DNA of 64,000 nucleotides from Ilex aquifolium (taxonomy: Eukaryota > Streptophyta > Magnoliopsida > Aquifoliales > Aquifoliaceae). This document shows, piece after piece, positions 1-12,900 of the stretch (position 1 is its first letter; the number at the start of each line of letters is the position of its first letter). The stretch covers positions 34,507,701 through 34,571,700 of the forward strand of contig OX637399.1 of NCBI GenBank assembly GCA_951799425.1, in the 5' to 3' direction. The position numbers and the translations under genes were made by a program. The notes under the pieces were generated by a model. The model made no database searches and was not told the origin of the DNA. It saw only the letters and a program-made list of their open reading frames with translations.

Positions 1-1078
1 ATAACTTTATGGCAATAACTAAATATATTGAGCCAATTAAAAATCAAATGATAAACTATTAGCAAAAACACAAATGAAAGAAACAAGACCTGATGAAAAT
101 AAGAAAAGAAAATTAATTCTTTATTATCTTACTTCCAAGCTGCACACAACAAAATTGAACTCCTAATCTTAGACCTAAAAAATAAAGAGGAAGTATCTAA
201 TGTGATTGTTGAAGTAAGATAACCAACACGATAAAGCGTTTTCACAACGTGACAGAACCATTATCAATTTGCACCACCATGTAGCTTAAGGACAGCTTCA
301 AACAACATAAAGGTTGACAACCTTTAGCATTTCCATAGTGTATGCACATGAATCCCCCCTGGACACAGCATAATTAGTCTATCTACTAAAGTCTCCAGCC
401 TAATATCAATATTAACCAACTTGAATGTTAGACGCATATAATTAGACTCTCACTGATGCATGAATCAAGTATTCTTTTTTTCGTACATAAAACCCTACTA
501 CATCCACCTCTTTAAAGAAGTTAAGATATTGTCTCCGATAACTCGGGAGATAAAAAGTTCTATAGCATGAAGTGTCAAGGACAATGCAATGGTAATAGCT
601 CTAAAAAATTAATTCCAGCATCAAATATCTGGTTTAGTCATAATGAAAGGGAGAATCTTTTCCAGAAAACTTTCAACAACTAGTTGACAAACACACAAAA
701 CAACAATCCTCAAAACTCAAGCAACTTGGTATTAATTTGTTGCAAATATCCATGGAGTAACATATTTAATAGGTCTGTAGCATGTTAAATGGTGAGTGGT
801 TGTACCATTGGTTCTTTCTCTGTATCGTTCCAATTTTATCGGATGTCCCCAAAGGGGCGTACCATTGGTTCTTTCTAAATAGAATTTTTAAGCAGTTCTA
901 TCTCAAGTTTTTGCTAAATTTATCATCTACCTCAAAAACATCGTGTTTTAAAGTATCAAAAATACAGGAAACACATGCATGTAGGTTGCCTAGGAAATGT
1001 GTACAGATGCCTACTGCATAAGCGAGGGTTTAAGAATATATAAATGATTTGACAAAAAAACAAAAAGAGCGTAAACAC
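1..1078 (-). other. Second intron (partial) of the PPR gene
   Basis: On the minus strand this begins with a GT donor at 1078-1077, directly after the exon ending at 1079. The sequence is AT-rich, and I find no frame resembling the next expected pentatricopeptide exon, so the downstream exons probably lie left of the window. A short motif (taccattggttctttct) occurs twice near 798 and 860. Nothing else is recognisable. Confidence 0.6.
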
Positions 1079-1714
1079 CTGCAAGGCTCTCCCGTACATC
1101 CGGCGCTTTCGAAGATTGAGCATGGCCACCGCAATGTCCCCTCGGGTTACATCATTTCCTTCTTCAACCCACTTATCAAGAGAATTATGAATAGATATAC
1201 CTGGAGCAACCATTATAGCTTTGAACAATGCTGAAAAAGCTCTCTTTCTTGGAGACCTCTTCTCACTTACATCTGTCTCAGTTTCAGATAACTCCAGCTC
1301 ATTTTGAGGTCCCTCAATATCAATATTGTTGTCTTCCTCTCCAGAGAGCTCAGGTTCGGAAACCAATTCATTGTCGTTTTCATCCTCCTCCTTGTCGGCC
1401 TGAATGGCATCAGCATTAACTGGAGTTTCAAGCTCAGAAAACCCATCCTCCAAGTCATCGTCTTCCTCTCCACTGCTTTTTGTGCCAGCCTGTGAAGAAA
1501 AACTGCACCTCCCCCTAAAGGATCTTGGAGAATCACTTGCAGTGTTGTAAAATCTATTCAACAAGAGGGATCTATCAGAGTTTACATGCCGAGGTTCAAG
1601 AACACCTGCATTGTCCTCTAGACAGCTTAAAATTTCTAATTTAGCACAGCAAGTTCTAGAAGCTCCGACACCAATTCCTCGATACCTGAATACAGGAAAT
1701 TAAAATGTTCAGAC

Positions 1715-1747
<33 letters not shown>

Positions 1748-4088
1748 GTATAAGCCAGCAAAGAAAAGAATCATTTTATTCACTTAAGGAACCCATTAAA
1801 CATTTGAGGCAGCATTTTCCCTACTGATGAGGAGGAAGAAAAGGAAAATATTTGCAGATATCTTGGATAAGCAAAAGAAAGAAGCAGCAGATGAAAATTT
1901 TGCATTTCTAAGGATTTTGTAGCTTACTATGAGGCATGGATCATTAGAGAAGGGCAGTTAAAACCACTTCTAACCACTGAAATTGCTACATTAGACCCAA
2001 AAAAATAGAAACTAATTCAGATCATTCATTTTTATTCTCTGCAAATATTATTTTAATTAAGGGTTTTAGGAGTCAAAAACCACATGGTTTTCCATTTTTC
2101 GAGAATGTTTTATGAAATTTTCAGAAATGAAATATTCCTGGAACCATCAGAATACAGTCATTGACCACTTTTCCAGCATCTCACAAAAAAAGCAAAATGA
2201 CTCCAATAGTTTCCTCAAAACTTTCACTAGAATCAGAATAATTCATTTCTCAAAGTTGAACTACCAACACCCAACATTCCTTGCACATGTATAAACAAGA
2301 AAAGAAAACCCCTCACCTGACTGATACTGATACCTGTACAACAATATGGCTCAATAATACACTTTTCTCTTCATATAATAGTACAAGATTTAGGTAGTTA
2401 GCCCAAATAATTGAAAAGAGACTTCATTGAGTTGAGTGGTACTAAAAAATCCAAAAACCAGAGATCTAACACCCAAAGACTCAATTTTCTATTTTTCACA
2501 CCACATATCCCAGCATCAAAATAGGGTGTATTCACCATATAACTAACCTTTGCAGATCAACTTTATGGGCCTGTGTCAATTGTATACAACAATACATGCT
2601 AGACAAGATTACCAAATACACCACATTTTTCCTGTTTGTGACCCGTAAAAACAAAATACAAATAAATATACTGCTATATGGCTCAACTGAATTCAATTCT
2701 CTTCACCCCTTCCATTTTTCAAAAAGACAAAAACGAAGAAACATATGATCCATTTTCCACTTTCCTTTCTTTGTAGTCCAAAAGAATCAAAAACCTTATA
2801 TACTAAATGAGTTGGCGTATTTGAGCATTGACTCTTGTTGGTACAGCTAGAGATGAGATTAAGCTTTCACCAGTCAAATGTACATGGTGCAGCACGTACT
2901 TCATTGACCTTAGTGCCTGTAGTTGGCCTATTTTGCTTAGTAGTTAAATGATGAAAGGGAAATCCAAGCCCCAAAACTCCACTCTCTTTTTGGTTTAAGG
3001 TCAAAATTGCAAAGGAAAAAAACTTTCTTTTCCACAACTTTATCAGCAACGAAAAACAGTACATGTCCCTAATAAGCCCATGCAACACATTTCAGAAGAC
3101 TCCGTTTTTAAAACTGAACGAAAAACACAATAGATTTCTTTTCCTTCATGAACATACAAAACCATGCAACACAATTAAAATACTCGGCAATCAAAACCCC
3201 TCTCCATCAATACAAGATATAAAAATGTGATCCCAATCAAACAATCAAAAAACACAACCACATAATAAAACATAGAAACCAATAACATCACAATTATACG
3301 ACTATTTGGACAGATTGAGCTGAGTATTTTCTTCATTATAGAACTCATATGAGACTCAGGACCCAAAAATTTGCTCTCTATACACTTTGTCATCAAACCA
3401 ATCAGGGTACATGCAAACAAATAATCAAAATCCCCACCACCAAACAAAATGTTTACATTGACCACAATTGAAAATTTAAAAAATACCTAAAATGCAGCAA
3501 AACAAAGAAATAAGATGGTGGCTTGGTTTGCTAATATCTGTATGAGCACCCACACACACACTGCTCCACCGAATTCTGCCCAACAACTAGGTTCATAAAA
3601 TCCAACGCTCAATTATCCTCTCTTTTAGCCAACTTTCTCAACAACCAAACAAAGCACAACTGACCCATTAATCAAAAGTGTCATCTTCAATACGAAGTAT
3701 AATCATAATCGATCCTTGAATTGGACCAAAAACATAACAACATGTAAAAATGAGATTATGATATGTTTGTTAGAGAATAAACATTACAGACACTACCACA
3801 CATAAAAACAATCAGTGATCGTTTAACAAATACCCAAACTAAACTAAAACAGAGAAATGGGTAATGGGTAATGGGTCTGTGTCTACATGTTTTAATCGCA
3901 CACACTCGTTTAAATTAAAACCCAAATGTAGCAAACAACGAAAGGAGATGTTCGTCTGTCTGTATATGCTTGTGTAAGTAGAAACATACACTCGAGCACG
4001 TATGTATATACACACATACACACGAACATACAGAGAGAGAAATAGAGAATTACTTCAGAGTACTAGAGGTTCGAAGAAGTGCCCACAT
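1079..4088 (-). CDS. Mitochondrial pentatricopeptide-repeat protein, 5' part (At1g80270/PPR596-like)
   Basis: The first 214 residues of a gene that leaves the window on the left. Coding exon 1 is 4088-4054 (35 nt, starts ATG TGG GCA, donor GTAATT at 4053). Coding exon 2 is 1685-1079 (607 nt, donor GT at 1078), joined in phase through a split AAG codon. The product starts MWALLRTSSTLKYRG, an Arg/Ser-rich, acid-poor stretch that fits a mitochondrial presequence. A strongly acidic stretch follows (about residues 75-140, with GEEDDDLEDGFSELETP), then the conserved lead-in to the PPR array, ending RGDIAVAMLNLRKRRMYGRA. That order matches plant proteins of the At1g80270/At1g15480 type, in which the repeats follow; the repeats themselves are not in this window. 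PPR proteins bind organellar RNA; the exact role here is not deducible. Intron 1 is unusually long (about 2.37 kb). The start codon is chosen because WALLR matches the family N-terminus and both splice sites are canonical. Confidence 0.85.
1686..4053 (-). other. Long first intron of the PPR gene
   Basis: Bounded by a GT donor (4053-4052) and an AG acceptor (1687-1686) on the minus strand. I see no coding frame in it that resembles a known protein. It carries a compound GT/GA microsatellite at 1717-1746. The short frames on both strands have no family resemblance and sit in AT-rich sequence. Confidence 0.7.
1717..1746. repeat. Compound microsatellite (GT)n(GA)n
   Basis: A run of gt repeats passes straight into ga repeats, inside the first intron of the PPR gene. 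Confidence 0.9.
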
Positions 4089-4302
4089 GGTGAAATGAGA
4101 ACTCCGAACTTTTTTTATCGAAAACCTGATAAGAGAAGTGGAAGTGGAAGTGAAAGAGAAAATGGTGGGAGAACAGAATGGCCAGTAGTCTTAAACCCTA
4201 AAAACCCTTTTCCTTTTCTCATATACATCCCCAGGGTTTTACATAATGCCAATTGCATCTCGAAGTGTTTTTTTTTAGGGGAAAATAGATAACTTATAGA
4301 CC
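4089..4302 (-). promoter_or_regulatory. 5' leader and proximal promoter of the PPR gene
   Basis: This lies immediately upstream (in minus-strand sense) of the ATG at 4088. It is purine-rich on the plus strand (gaagtggaagtgaaagaga), so the leader is pyrimidine-rich. I see no certain TATA box and cannot place the transcription start. The SINE inserted at 4303 limits how far an undisturbed promoter could extend. Confidence 0.4.
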
Positions 4303-4568
4303 TAAGCAAAAAGTTTTTTTTTTTTTTTTTTTTTAATATACGGGAAAATCTCATGGTCTGTCCTCAGCGAATAAATGCGCACTTATGTAGCTCAGGTTCT
4401 TGAATCTAAGTAAAACCAATGGCAAAACATACAGTTCGTCTAAACAATTGAGGTTTTGTTCTACCAAACAACCATGTTTTTGAACCTAAGACACTTCGAA
4501 CCCCTAACCTCCCACTGGGAAGCCAGAGACTCTGGCCAACTGAGCTAACCAAGTTGGTTAAGCAAAAA
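4303..4568 (-). mobile_element. tRNA-derived SINE with target-site duplications
   Basis: On the minus strand the element starts at 4558. It shows a pol III A box (TAGCTCAGTTGG, complement of 4536-4547) and a B box (GGTTCGAAGTG, complement of about 4492-4502), spaced as in tRNA-derived SINEs. It ends in an A tail (T run at 4314-4334 on plus). The 10-bp direct repeat TAAGCAAAAA flanks it at 4303-4312 and 4559-4568. The body is about 245 bp. The long, pure A tail and perfect duplications suggest a fairly recent insertion. It sits in the shared upstream DNA of two divergent genes. The named SINE family cannot be assigned. Confidence 0.88.
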
Positions 4569-4592
4569 ATTATTTGCGTCTAAAATATGAAA

Positions 4593-4830
4593 AAATATTT
4601 GGTGTAACCGTTATACTATATTAATATTATCACATGGTGTAATTATTTAATAAAAAATAAATAAATTAGCATGTGGACCCCACTAAAATTAATAATTATT
4701 CAAACATGTCATATATATCTACTTCCATGATAGGAAGTGCGCCAAATTTAATCCAATTTGTTAATTTTTTATTGGATCGTTACACCACGCTAGCAGTAGT
4801 TACATGGTGTAACGGTTATACTAAATATTT
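4593..4830. mobile_element. MITE with imperfect terminal inverted repeats, hAT-like
   Basis: The left end GGTGTAACCGTTATACTA (from 4601) pairs with the right end, whose complement reads AGTATAACCGTTACACC. AAATATTT occurs just outside both ends (4593-4600 and 4823-4830), consistent with an 8-bp target duplication and so a hAT origin. That octamer is itself a palindrome, so it could instead belong to the inverted repeat. The body is 222 bp and non-coding. Confidence 0.65.
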
Positions 4831-5159
4831 AGTCACGAAAATGACACTATCAAATATAATAAAAAACTAAAATTCAGATTAAAAAAAAAATTCAGTACAA
4901 ATAATCATTGGACAAAGCATCACATTTGTTGTTTTGGACCATGTTATTATCTTTTTGTCTGATTTGAAGGTACAATCTTAAATTTTTAAAATTTAAATTG
5001 AGAATATGGAGATTTTTTAGGATGCTGCAGAGTATGATTTACTTGAAAATTTAGTAATTATTCAATGGTCAAGTCCTTTGTTTTATAATTGATTGGGTAA
5101 ATCTGGTGAATGCCCTATGAACTATGACATTTGTCTGCAAATCATTGTAAGTTGTCTCT
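4831..5159. other. Remaining shared upstream region of the PPR and RSRC2-like genes
   Basis: AT-rich DNA between the MITE and the first RSRC2-like exon. It should include the promoter of the plus-strand gene, but no motif is clear enough to call. No coding frame is recognisable. Confidence 0.4.
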
Positions 5160-5285
5160 CCCACAACTGCCAAGTTCCAACCAATTTCTTCAAATGGTGG
5201 TTCTAATCGGAGCCTGTTAGTTGCTCAGACGAATAGCAATCAAGCCCCAGATAGCAAGCCCGAGGCCTGGCGATCATCATCTCAG
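5160..5285 (+). other. Non-coding first exon (5' UTR) of the RSRC2-like gene
   Basis: Less AT-rich than its surroundings and ending at a canonical donor (ctcag|gtatttt, GT at 5286-5287). The next exon, beginning at 6978, carries the ATG. The transcription start is a guess; only the donor end is well supported. Confidence 0.5.
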
Positions 5286-6852
5286 GTATTTTCTTGTTAT
5301 TACTCTCTCTCTCTCTCGCTCTCCAGATTTAACTTTGTCTTGTGGTTGGGGATTGGATTATTTTTGCAAAGCTAGGGTTTTTTTTTTTAATATCAAGGCA
5401 GTGATTTGATGGAGAAGAAAATGGATGAATTGAATATAACGAATTCTTTTTGGGCAATTTGAGTTATTGTTTATTTTACTATTTGGCATCTTGCTTTATT
5501 GCAGTCAATTTTTGCTCTCTGTGGAATGCTATAATGGTAATTGAGCTATGATGCATGTTAATTGAGCTTTATTGACTTAATTTAGTGATATGCTGGGGGT
5601 ATCACAGGGGGAAGGGTGAGATAGAGTAGCGCAGTGAGTTTATGATGGCTGTGGTGATGGTGCAGTGAACTTGGGTTCAACCCAGTCGGGAATTCAAGCA
5701 TGCGGTTGAAGGACTCAGGTTTGGGCAGTATTTGGGTTGAGGGGATCATGTATTGGATGAAGTTAGGTTGACCCTTCAATCTGTCCTACCAGCGTGAGCA
5801 CCCCTGGCTTCAAGGGGGTCAAGCTGATAACCAAATGAACCCTATGGGTTTTAGACTCCCATCCTACACACCATTCAACCCAATTGTTTCTAGCGTCAGT
5901 GTAAAGTGCAAATCCACCCACCTCACCCCACCTTACCTCACCTTGGCAAGAACAAGAGAATGTTGGTCAAACCCTAGCCTGAGAGAGAGAAACAGATGGA
6001 GTCTCTTGCTAACCTATTTTTGCTTATTGCATAGAAATTCCTATGCAACAAGGTTTGATTATCTTCATGAAACAGTAGAATTTTCCTCATTTATTTAAAT
6101 GGAAGAGATTAAGTTTCTCTTGGTGTTCCATTTGGTTCATGGCTTTAATGAAGTACAGGAAATACAAATGCCAAGAAAAAGCAAAGGAAATATGACTTCC
6201 CTTGTGTTTTCTCTCCAGGTCGACTAATATTAAGAATTAAATTTTTTTGAAAGTTGATTGGAGATCATGAAAAAGGAATAGGAAGTAACGCTTTCAACTC
6301 AAAAATTTTTCTTTTACTTGCTTATTCACCCTTTTCCTTCTATTTTCCGTGGCAGTCATGCAAGAGGAATATTCCCTTTGACATATTATTTTCCTTTCCG
6401 TAATGGATTCCGAGATATGAATGTTGTGAATTGCATTACTTTTTATGGCCGAGAAAGTATTAAGCATACATTTGATGTGAATCTATTGAACAATAGTCGT
6501 GATTTTGTTCTTTTGTTGGGTTACTCAGTACTTATAGACACCATATTTAGGCTATAAATGTGGATTGGGTTGGTTTTCTTACATCCAGTTAAAGTGTTGG
6601 GTAATTCGACATCCATTGTAGGGATTAATGTTGTTTTGTGACATAGAATTTAGTTTGAAATATCATTATTTAGGCGGGTGTAGCTGTAGCGATTGTTATA
6701 TAGGTCTTCCTCGTCCTGGAGATGTCAAAAAGGAGCAATAAACTTTTTAACGAAAAAAAAAGGAGTAAGAAATTCCCTCTTATGATTCCTATAGGAATCA
6801 TTATAAGTCTAAGTCGACCCCAACCCCTCCCCACCCCCCCACCCCCCCGGGC

Positions 6853-6883
<31 letters not shown>

Positions 6884-6977
6884 GATGCTTATACACCTCT
6901 TGAATATTTCACAAACTTCTTTTTTGAGAAGTCAAGTGTGTCACAATTTTACTGTTATGGGATATTGGTTTTGTCAG
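5286..6977 (+). other. Intron in the 5' UTR of the RSRC2-like gene
   Basis: Runs from the donor at 5286 to the acceptor AG at 6976-6977 (ttttgtcag|gtgctag). No protein-like frame is convincing. It holds a perfect 20-bp palindrome at 6782-6801, C-rich sequence at about 6828-6848 and a (TC)n run at 6854-6878. Confidence 0.6.
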
Positions 6978-6989
6978 GTGCTAGACAAT

Positions 6990-9900
6990 ATGGATTCAAA
7001 TTTGCTGTCTTCAACCTCTAGTGGCGCAGATGTGAAGGCAGATTTCCGCAAGCCTTTAAGTGATGCAGCTAACAGGAAATATCGGCGACGGTCTCCAGTT
7101 AGTGGGTCATCTTCATCTGATGGTTAGTTTTTGATTTGGATTCTTAATTTCAAGATTTGGTTTGGAAACATAATCTTAGAGTGCATCAAATATTCAGAGT
7201 GTGGCCAAGATGGTAGTATGGTTGGTGTGTGATCATTTTCATTTTGTTACTGCTTGAATGTGTTCTCAATGGGGTTGCATCACATATTTCTTCTGCTATA
7301 TGCAGGTAGTCCTAATCATGAGCATAACTTTAGTCCTATCCCATCAAGGGAACATGATCGACGAAGAAAGGATGATGAGAGGGACTTAGATCGGGATTCT
7401 GGTAGGAGTCAGTATAGGCGGAGTGGTGACTCGTATAGACATTTTGATCGACAGTCGTTTAGGAGTTCTCAGAGTTACCATAGGCATGATGACTATAGCA
7501 GACGTGAAAAGAATGCGGATGACAATGGGAGAGATTCACATTTTTCCTCTCGTTCTGGTCGAGAGTCGAGGGGTGGCACTAATTCTGATTATATGAGGCG
7601 AGAAAGGGAGCATAGCAGACCAAGAGACCATCTGCGTGATGTTGGGAAGCATTCCGTTGGTAAGTTTGATGGTTCAGGGCATAGAAGCAGGGATAAGGAC
7701 AGAGAAATCTCATCTCTTGAGTATCGAAGATGTAAAGATAAGGAACCACTGTCTGACAGTGACCGGTCTGGTAGGAGGCATTCCAACTCCAACACTGATT
7801 ATGTCAAATCTGAGGAGCGGGATAGGCATAAGGGGGATAGAGATGGTCGAAATGAGAAGAGAGACCACTGTATGAGCTTGGGGGATTACAGAAATGATCG
7901 TTCACCTACCCATGGAGAGTACAAGGGGCATCAAACTGACTCGCCTGCAAGAAGGGACAGTTCTGGACGTCGTCTGAAAGAGGCTTCTAGGATTGACACT
8001 AAGGAACTGGATGGACATAAGTACAGAAAAGAAGAAACGAAAAAATATGATGATCGGGAGGCTAACAGGCAAAAGGAGAGGTACAATAGAGAAGCAGGGG
8101 AGCAATTGGAAGACAGAACTGTTTTTACCAGTAAAGATCAAGAATCTCTAGCCAAGAAGTCAAAGTTGTTTGGCTCGGATGGTGACACTGATCATGGGAA
8201 AGATGGTAATTGTCGTATTATGTTCTGTAACTCTATTTGTCCTATACTTTCTTTAGAATATTTTTCTTATTGGGTTTATAACCATGCATTATTGATACCA
8301 GCTTCGAAGTTTATGACAGTGGTTGATGAAAGGCAGTCTTTGAGTTCAAAGCAAGTGCAGGAGAGCGTTGGTAAAGTGACTTCGGAGCAGACCTATGTCA
8401 CTGACTCTGATATAGATGCTGCAAAAGTTGCTGCAATGAAAGCTGCTGAATTAGGTATGCAACAACTACTGCGTATAATTACAGTTATAAGTGGTGATCT
8501 TAGCATTGTTAAATTCTCAAGTTAAGAGTAACTTGGGAAATTTGGTACTTAGCATCTGTTGGAATCTTAACAGCCCCAGTGACACAGTTCCACATGTATT
8601 TACCCCAAAGAAATTTTTTTGTCACATATGCCTAGTAGCTGTAATTATCAAGGGTCAATTTCAAAGTAATAGATCTGAATTTCCACTTGGCATAGCCCTA
8701 AGTACAATGACATAGACCAATCTTAATCTAGGATCCAAGTAGCTTAAAAATTTCTTCAGTTTCTGAAAATTTTGGGGCTTGTCTGATTTTTTGAAACTTT
8801 GTAGCTACTTTGGAATTTTTGAAAATCGGGGGTTTGGGAATTTTTTAGGCTTTAGTGTTGATTCTGGAATTTAAGAAGCTCTGAGGGTAATTCTGAAATA
8901 TTAGGAACTTTTGGGTTTTTTATATATTGGAGTATCTGGGGCCTCTCTAGAATATCAATGGTGGGTTGGGCTAAATTTTGGTGGGGGTTATAGGCCTGAA
9001 TTTGTAGGTCAGACTTCAGTCAGTTTAAGTAGAGTCCGGCCAATCCTAAAAGATTTAAAGATGAACAAATAGTAAGGTTTCTTAGCACAATCTTTGGTCA
9101 CCAACTTTGAGCTCCACCTTCCAATTTTTGTCACAACAGAAAAAATAAAAGAGAGCAGAGAGTAGTAAGTGACTGTGTTGATCAGTGGTTAGGCTCTGGC
9201 CAGGGGCGGAGCTAGAATGTTTTTGTAGTGGGGGCAAAAATCATAATGAAAACCAATCAACCGAGATAATATATTTCGAAATATAATTTGTTCCAGTCAA
9301 ATATCAGAATCTAATTTTCAAGACAGCAGAATTAAGAATTTAATTATTGAGAGAACAGTGTCCAAGAGATAAAATCAAAGAGAACAGTCAAATAAATGAT
9401 AACTATCAAACTCGTTGCTATTTCACAAATAGATTTCGAGTGGTTATAATCGGTGACATGGTGTGTAGGAAAAAAGAGAATTAGAGATAAAAGAGACGAC
9501 AATGAATTGTATAGAAGAAACATAAGTTTAAATTTTTAATTCATGAAAGAATCCAATCTTTTACTAATAAGGAATAGTGCTATTGGGGTCAAAAAATCTA
9601 TCCTAAATTGTTGACCTAATGACGCGACAACGGAGATGTTAAAATAGTATTATTCTAATTAGAACATTTGGATTTATTTTTTGAGGCCACACCATTAGCA
9701 CATTATTAGGTCAGTCAATTAGTTTAGATTTTTAGACCCAAAAGTATTATTGAAATATAGAAATAGCGATAAAGTTATACAAATTTTTAGTGGGGGCAAA
9801 TTTTAAATAATTATAAATTTATAAACATTTCAAAACTACCCCAAAAAAATTTCAAAAGTGCACCCGGGGCAGTTGCTCCCACTGCCAAATCCGCCACTGG

Positions 9901-12900
9901 CTCCGGCGAGGTTTGACATTGGTGTGCAATGAGGGAAATGGCTGTGGTGATTCCATACTTTCCAAATCCAAGCGGTAGCCTACAACAATGGACCACAATC
10001 GGGAACATGTTTGAACCTTTTGAACCAGGTCGAGTTCTTCCATGACAGGCAATGACTACGATGGTGAGACTCAAGGCAACGGCGATATATTGAACAGCTA
10101 TTTTGGCACTGATGGATGAACAATCACCTGGATTTTTTCGAGATGTGGGGATGTAATTGATATGGATTTGAGGATTGAGAGGGAGAAAAAGCAGCGTTCA
10201 ATTTGCGATTGGAAGAAGATGAAGCAATTTGGAGAAATAGTGATGATTGTGTGCAACAGTGGATCAATATTTGCTTTCATAGCATGAAAACCTAGATTAA
10301 AGTATTGAAGAAAAAGAGAGAAAAGAAAGTTGTCAGCTACTCTCTAATATTCCATTGTATGAAAAATAGGATATAAGAGAGAAAATATATAAATCTCTAC
10401 AAGAAGAAAAAAACTAGGCTATCCCTAGTGAAATAAACAGAAATAATGAATACAATCCTGACAAGGCCATCCAAATAGGGCTGTGGATTTGAGACCAAGA
10501 ATTTCAAAATCCTTGGAGCCAAATCCTAAAGTAGCGAGGAATTATTTGTTTTGTGTGGTCATATGAGATGTTTGATAAAGGAGATCACTGAGTGCCACAT
10601 AATCATAAGCATGCTGTAGTATGTTCTGCAGTAGTAGCAGATATGGAGGTATTGTGTTGTGCATTCTGTCAAGGAAAAATACCTTTTGGCCAACACGCCT
10701 TTAAGCTGCAATTTTTGATAAGCCTATCGAAGACCATATTCCATGTCCTATTTGTGCTGGTAAACAACTAACTCAATACGAACATATTGAAAATATACAA
10801 ATAAGCATTGAAACTATGTAAATTCAATGGGGATGTGCCACTTTGCAGACTATGTTTCAAAGAGAGGAAGATAACCATCTCCTCCCCCCCCCCCCCCTTC
10901 TCTTCTCTCTCGGTTGTATGGGAATGGGTGGAAAGGATGAGGGTATGTATTGCTGTCCCGTTGAGCAAATTTGAATCATTGGGGGAGTCATTAGGGGAGC
11001 ATATGTTATGTATTAAGTTAGAGAAGCATGAAGTGATTTGACTATGAAAAAGTGCTATATGACTTGATTAAGGAGAAGCGCAATATGTCAAAACCTTGGA
11101 ATTCCCAATTTATAATCTTACTTCGATAAAAAAGAAGAAAGAGTAGTTGATTGTGATGGAGAATATAACAATGAACGTTAAAATATGGAACACATAACAT
11201 GAAGAGTGCATTTACATACCTTCCGAAAAGAACTAGAGTGCATTTACATGTCTAGAACCCTGCTTTTAATGTGCTATGTGTCTCAGTACAAGTGACATAA
11301 TGTGGAGAACTAGAGCTCATATATAAAGCTAGTGAACTGAAATTGATCTTTTGCTCATTAGTGACTTTGTTTGGCCACTTGTTAAGGCATAAGGGTCAGT
11401 TTGAACAGCCCTAGCTTGTCTTTGTTTCAAGCTGCAAATCTCATCCTTTTTTGTCTCAACGTATACTCTTTGAATTAGTGACACTGAGGATAGCGTTTAG
11501 TTGTAATCATATCTTTTACTCCAGAATTCAATTCATCCAAACAACCAATAAGAATAGCATGCATGTTCAAGAAAAATTTGACAGAGAGAACATGCAAAGC
11601 AAGTTCAAGAAATGGAATGAACATTGTCTAATAATATCCCCAAAATACTCTTACCTTTGCTATGGATGCCTTTTTCTTTTGTTCGGAGAATGAATGAAAC
11701 TTCTTGAAGAAACACATGAAAGTTTTTTGAAATGGGAGCGGAGTAGTTGAGATGAGAAATAACGAGTAGAAGGTGAGAGAATTAGAGACACAAAAATGAG
11801 ACGGGTCTCTTAGGGATTCACGTCTTTGTTTTAACTAGGCATTTTGAGATGATTACAAAGAGTGGAATTTGAAACATGAAAATAATTTTTGGAGGACGCA
11901 CAACAATATCGTGTTGGTTGTTGGTGACGTGGGCATTTTATCTTACTCAATTTATAACATCTAGATATTATATATTGACTTTAAAAATTGATTGAGGATA
12001 AAATTGGAAATCAAGATTTTTTCCTGTTAGGTGACATTTGCAAGTAATAAAGATTAAGTATACACTCACGCACATAGCCATTCAAATTTGTATTTCCATA
12101 TATGTTAAGGGTATCAGGGAATGCATTAGCATGGATGTGCTTTTCTTCATGTTATTGGTTATTTGAACAGGGAGAATTGGTGCTTTTGGTTTTCCAAGTG
12201 CATTTTAGTACTTTTTTCTTTTCCAAACATTGAAGGTTTAAAATGGTCACTCCAACCTTTATATATGTTCTATATATCACTATCCTTCTTGTAGTAGCTC
12301 CATGGCACTTGTAGTGCATATTTGTTTTCATTTTTTTCACATGATGTGCTGTACGGAATGGGTCATTGCTATGGTTAAAGGCGTTCCTGCTGGTATAGAT
12401 CAATACTGCACTGGCTAAAATTTTTTGGTTACTGGGCAGCATTCAAACACTTTGTTTAGATGAATCTGCCATTCCAGGAGGCAGGGGTTTGTATGTCTGA
12501 AGTTTTGCCTGCTAGAATAAACTCGAATTGTTCTGTCTTTTCACTTGTGTGGCAAATACAGTGTTCTTTTCTTAAACAATTCTTCGATTTTCATTGACTT
12601 TTGCATGGATCTATCCCAAGTTGACCATGGAGTTTGTTTTTCTTGTACGAATTGAATAATACAGAGATGTCCTATTTTTGCATATTTCATTGTTCATGAT
12701 ATAATGTAATCTTTGCTTGAACATTGTAAGATTGAGTAACCTACCCAACTAACCAACGCTGTTGGAGGATTACTTTTAGGATTTCATGGGATGGCATGAT
12801 GACTAATTAGTAGCTGGTCATATACCGTTGTTTCAATGTCTAAGGTGATCCTTTGTTTCTATGGTTCCACCCTAGTGTTGTGCCAGAAGAAACGGGCTGT

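Noticed and set aside
3175-3465. 96-codon minus-strand hydrophobic frame
   Set aside because: Inside the first PPR intron, AT-driven, no homology recognised.
4673-4870. 65-codon plus-strand frame
   Set aside because: Lies across the MITE and its right end; no coding character.
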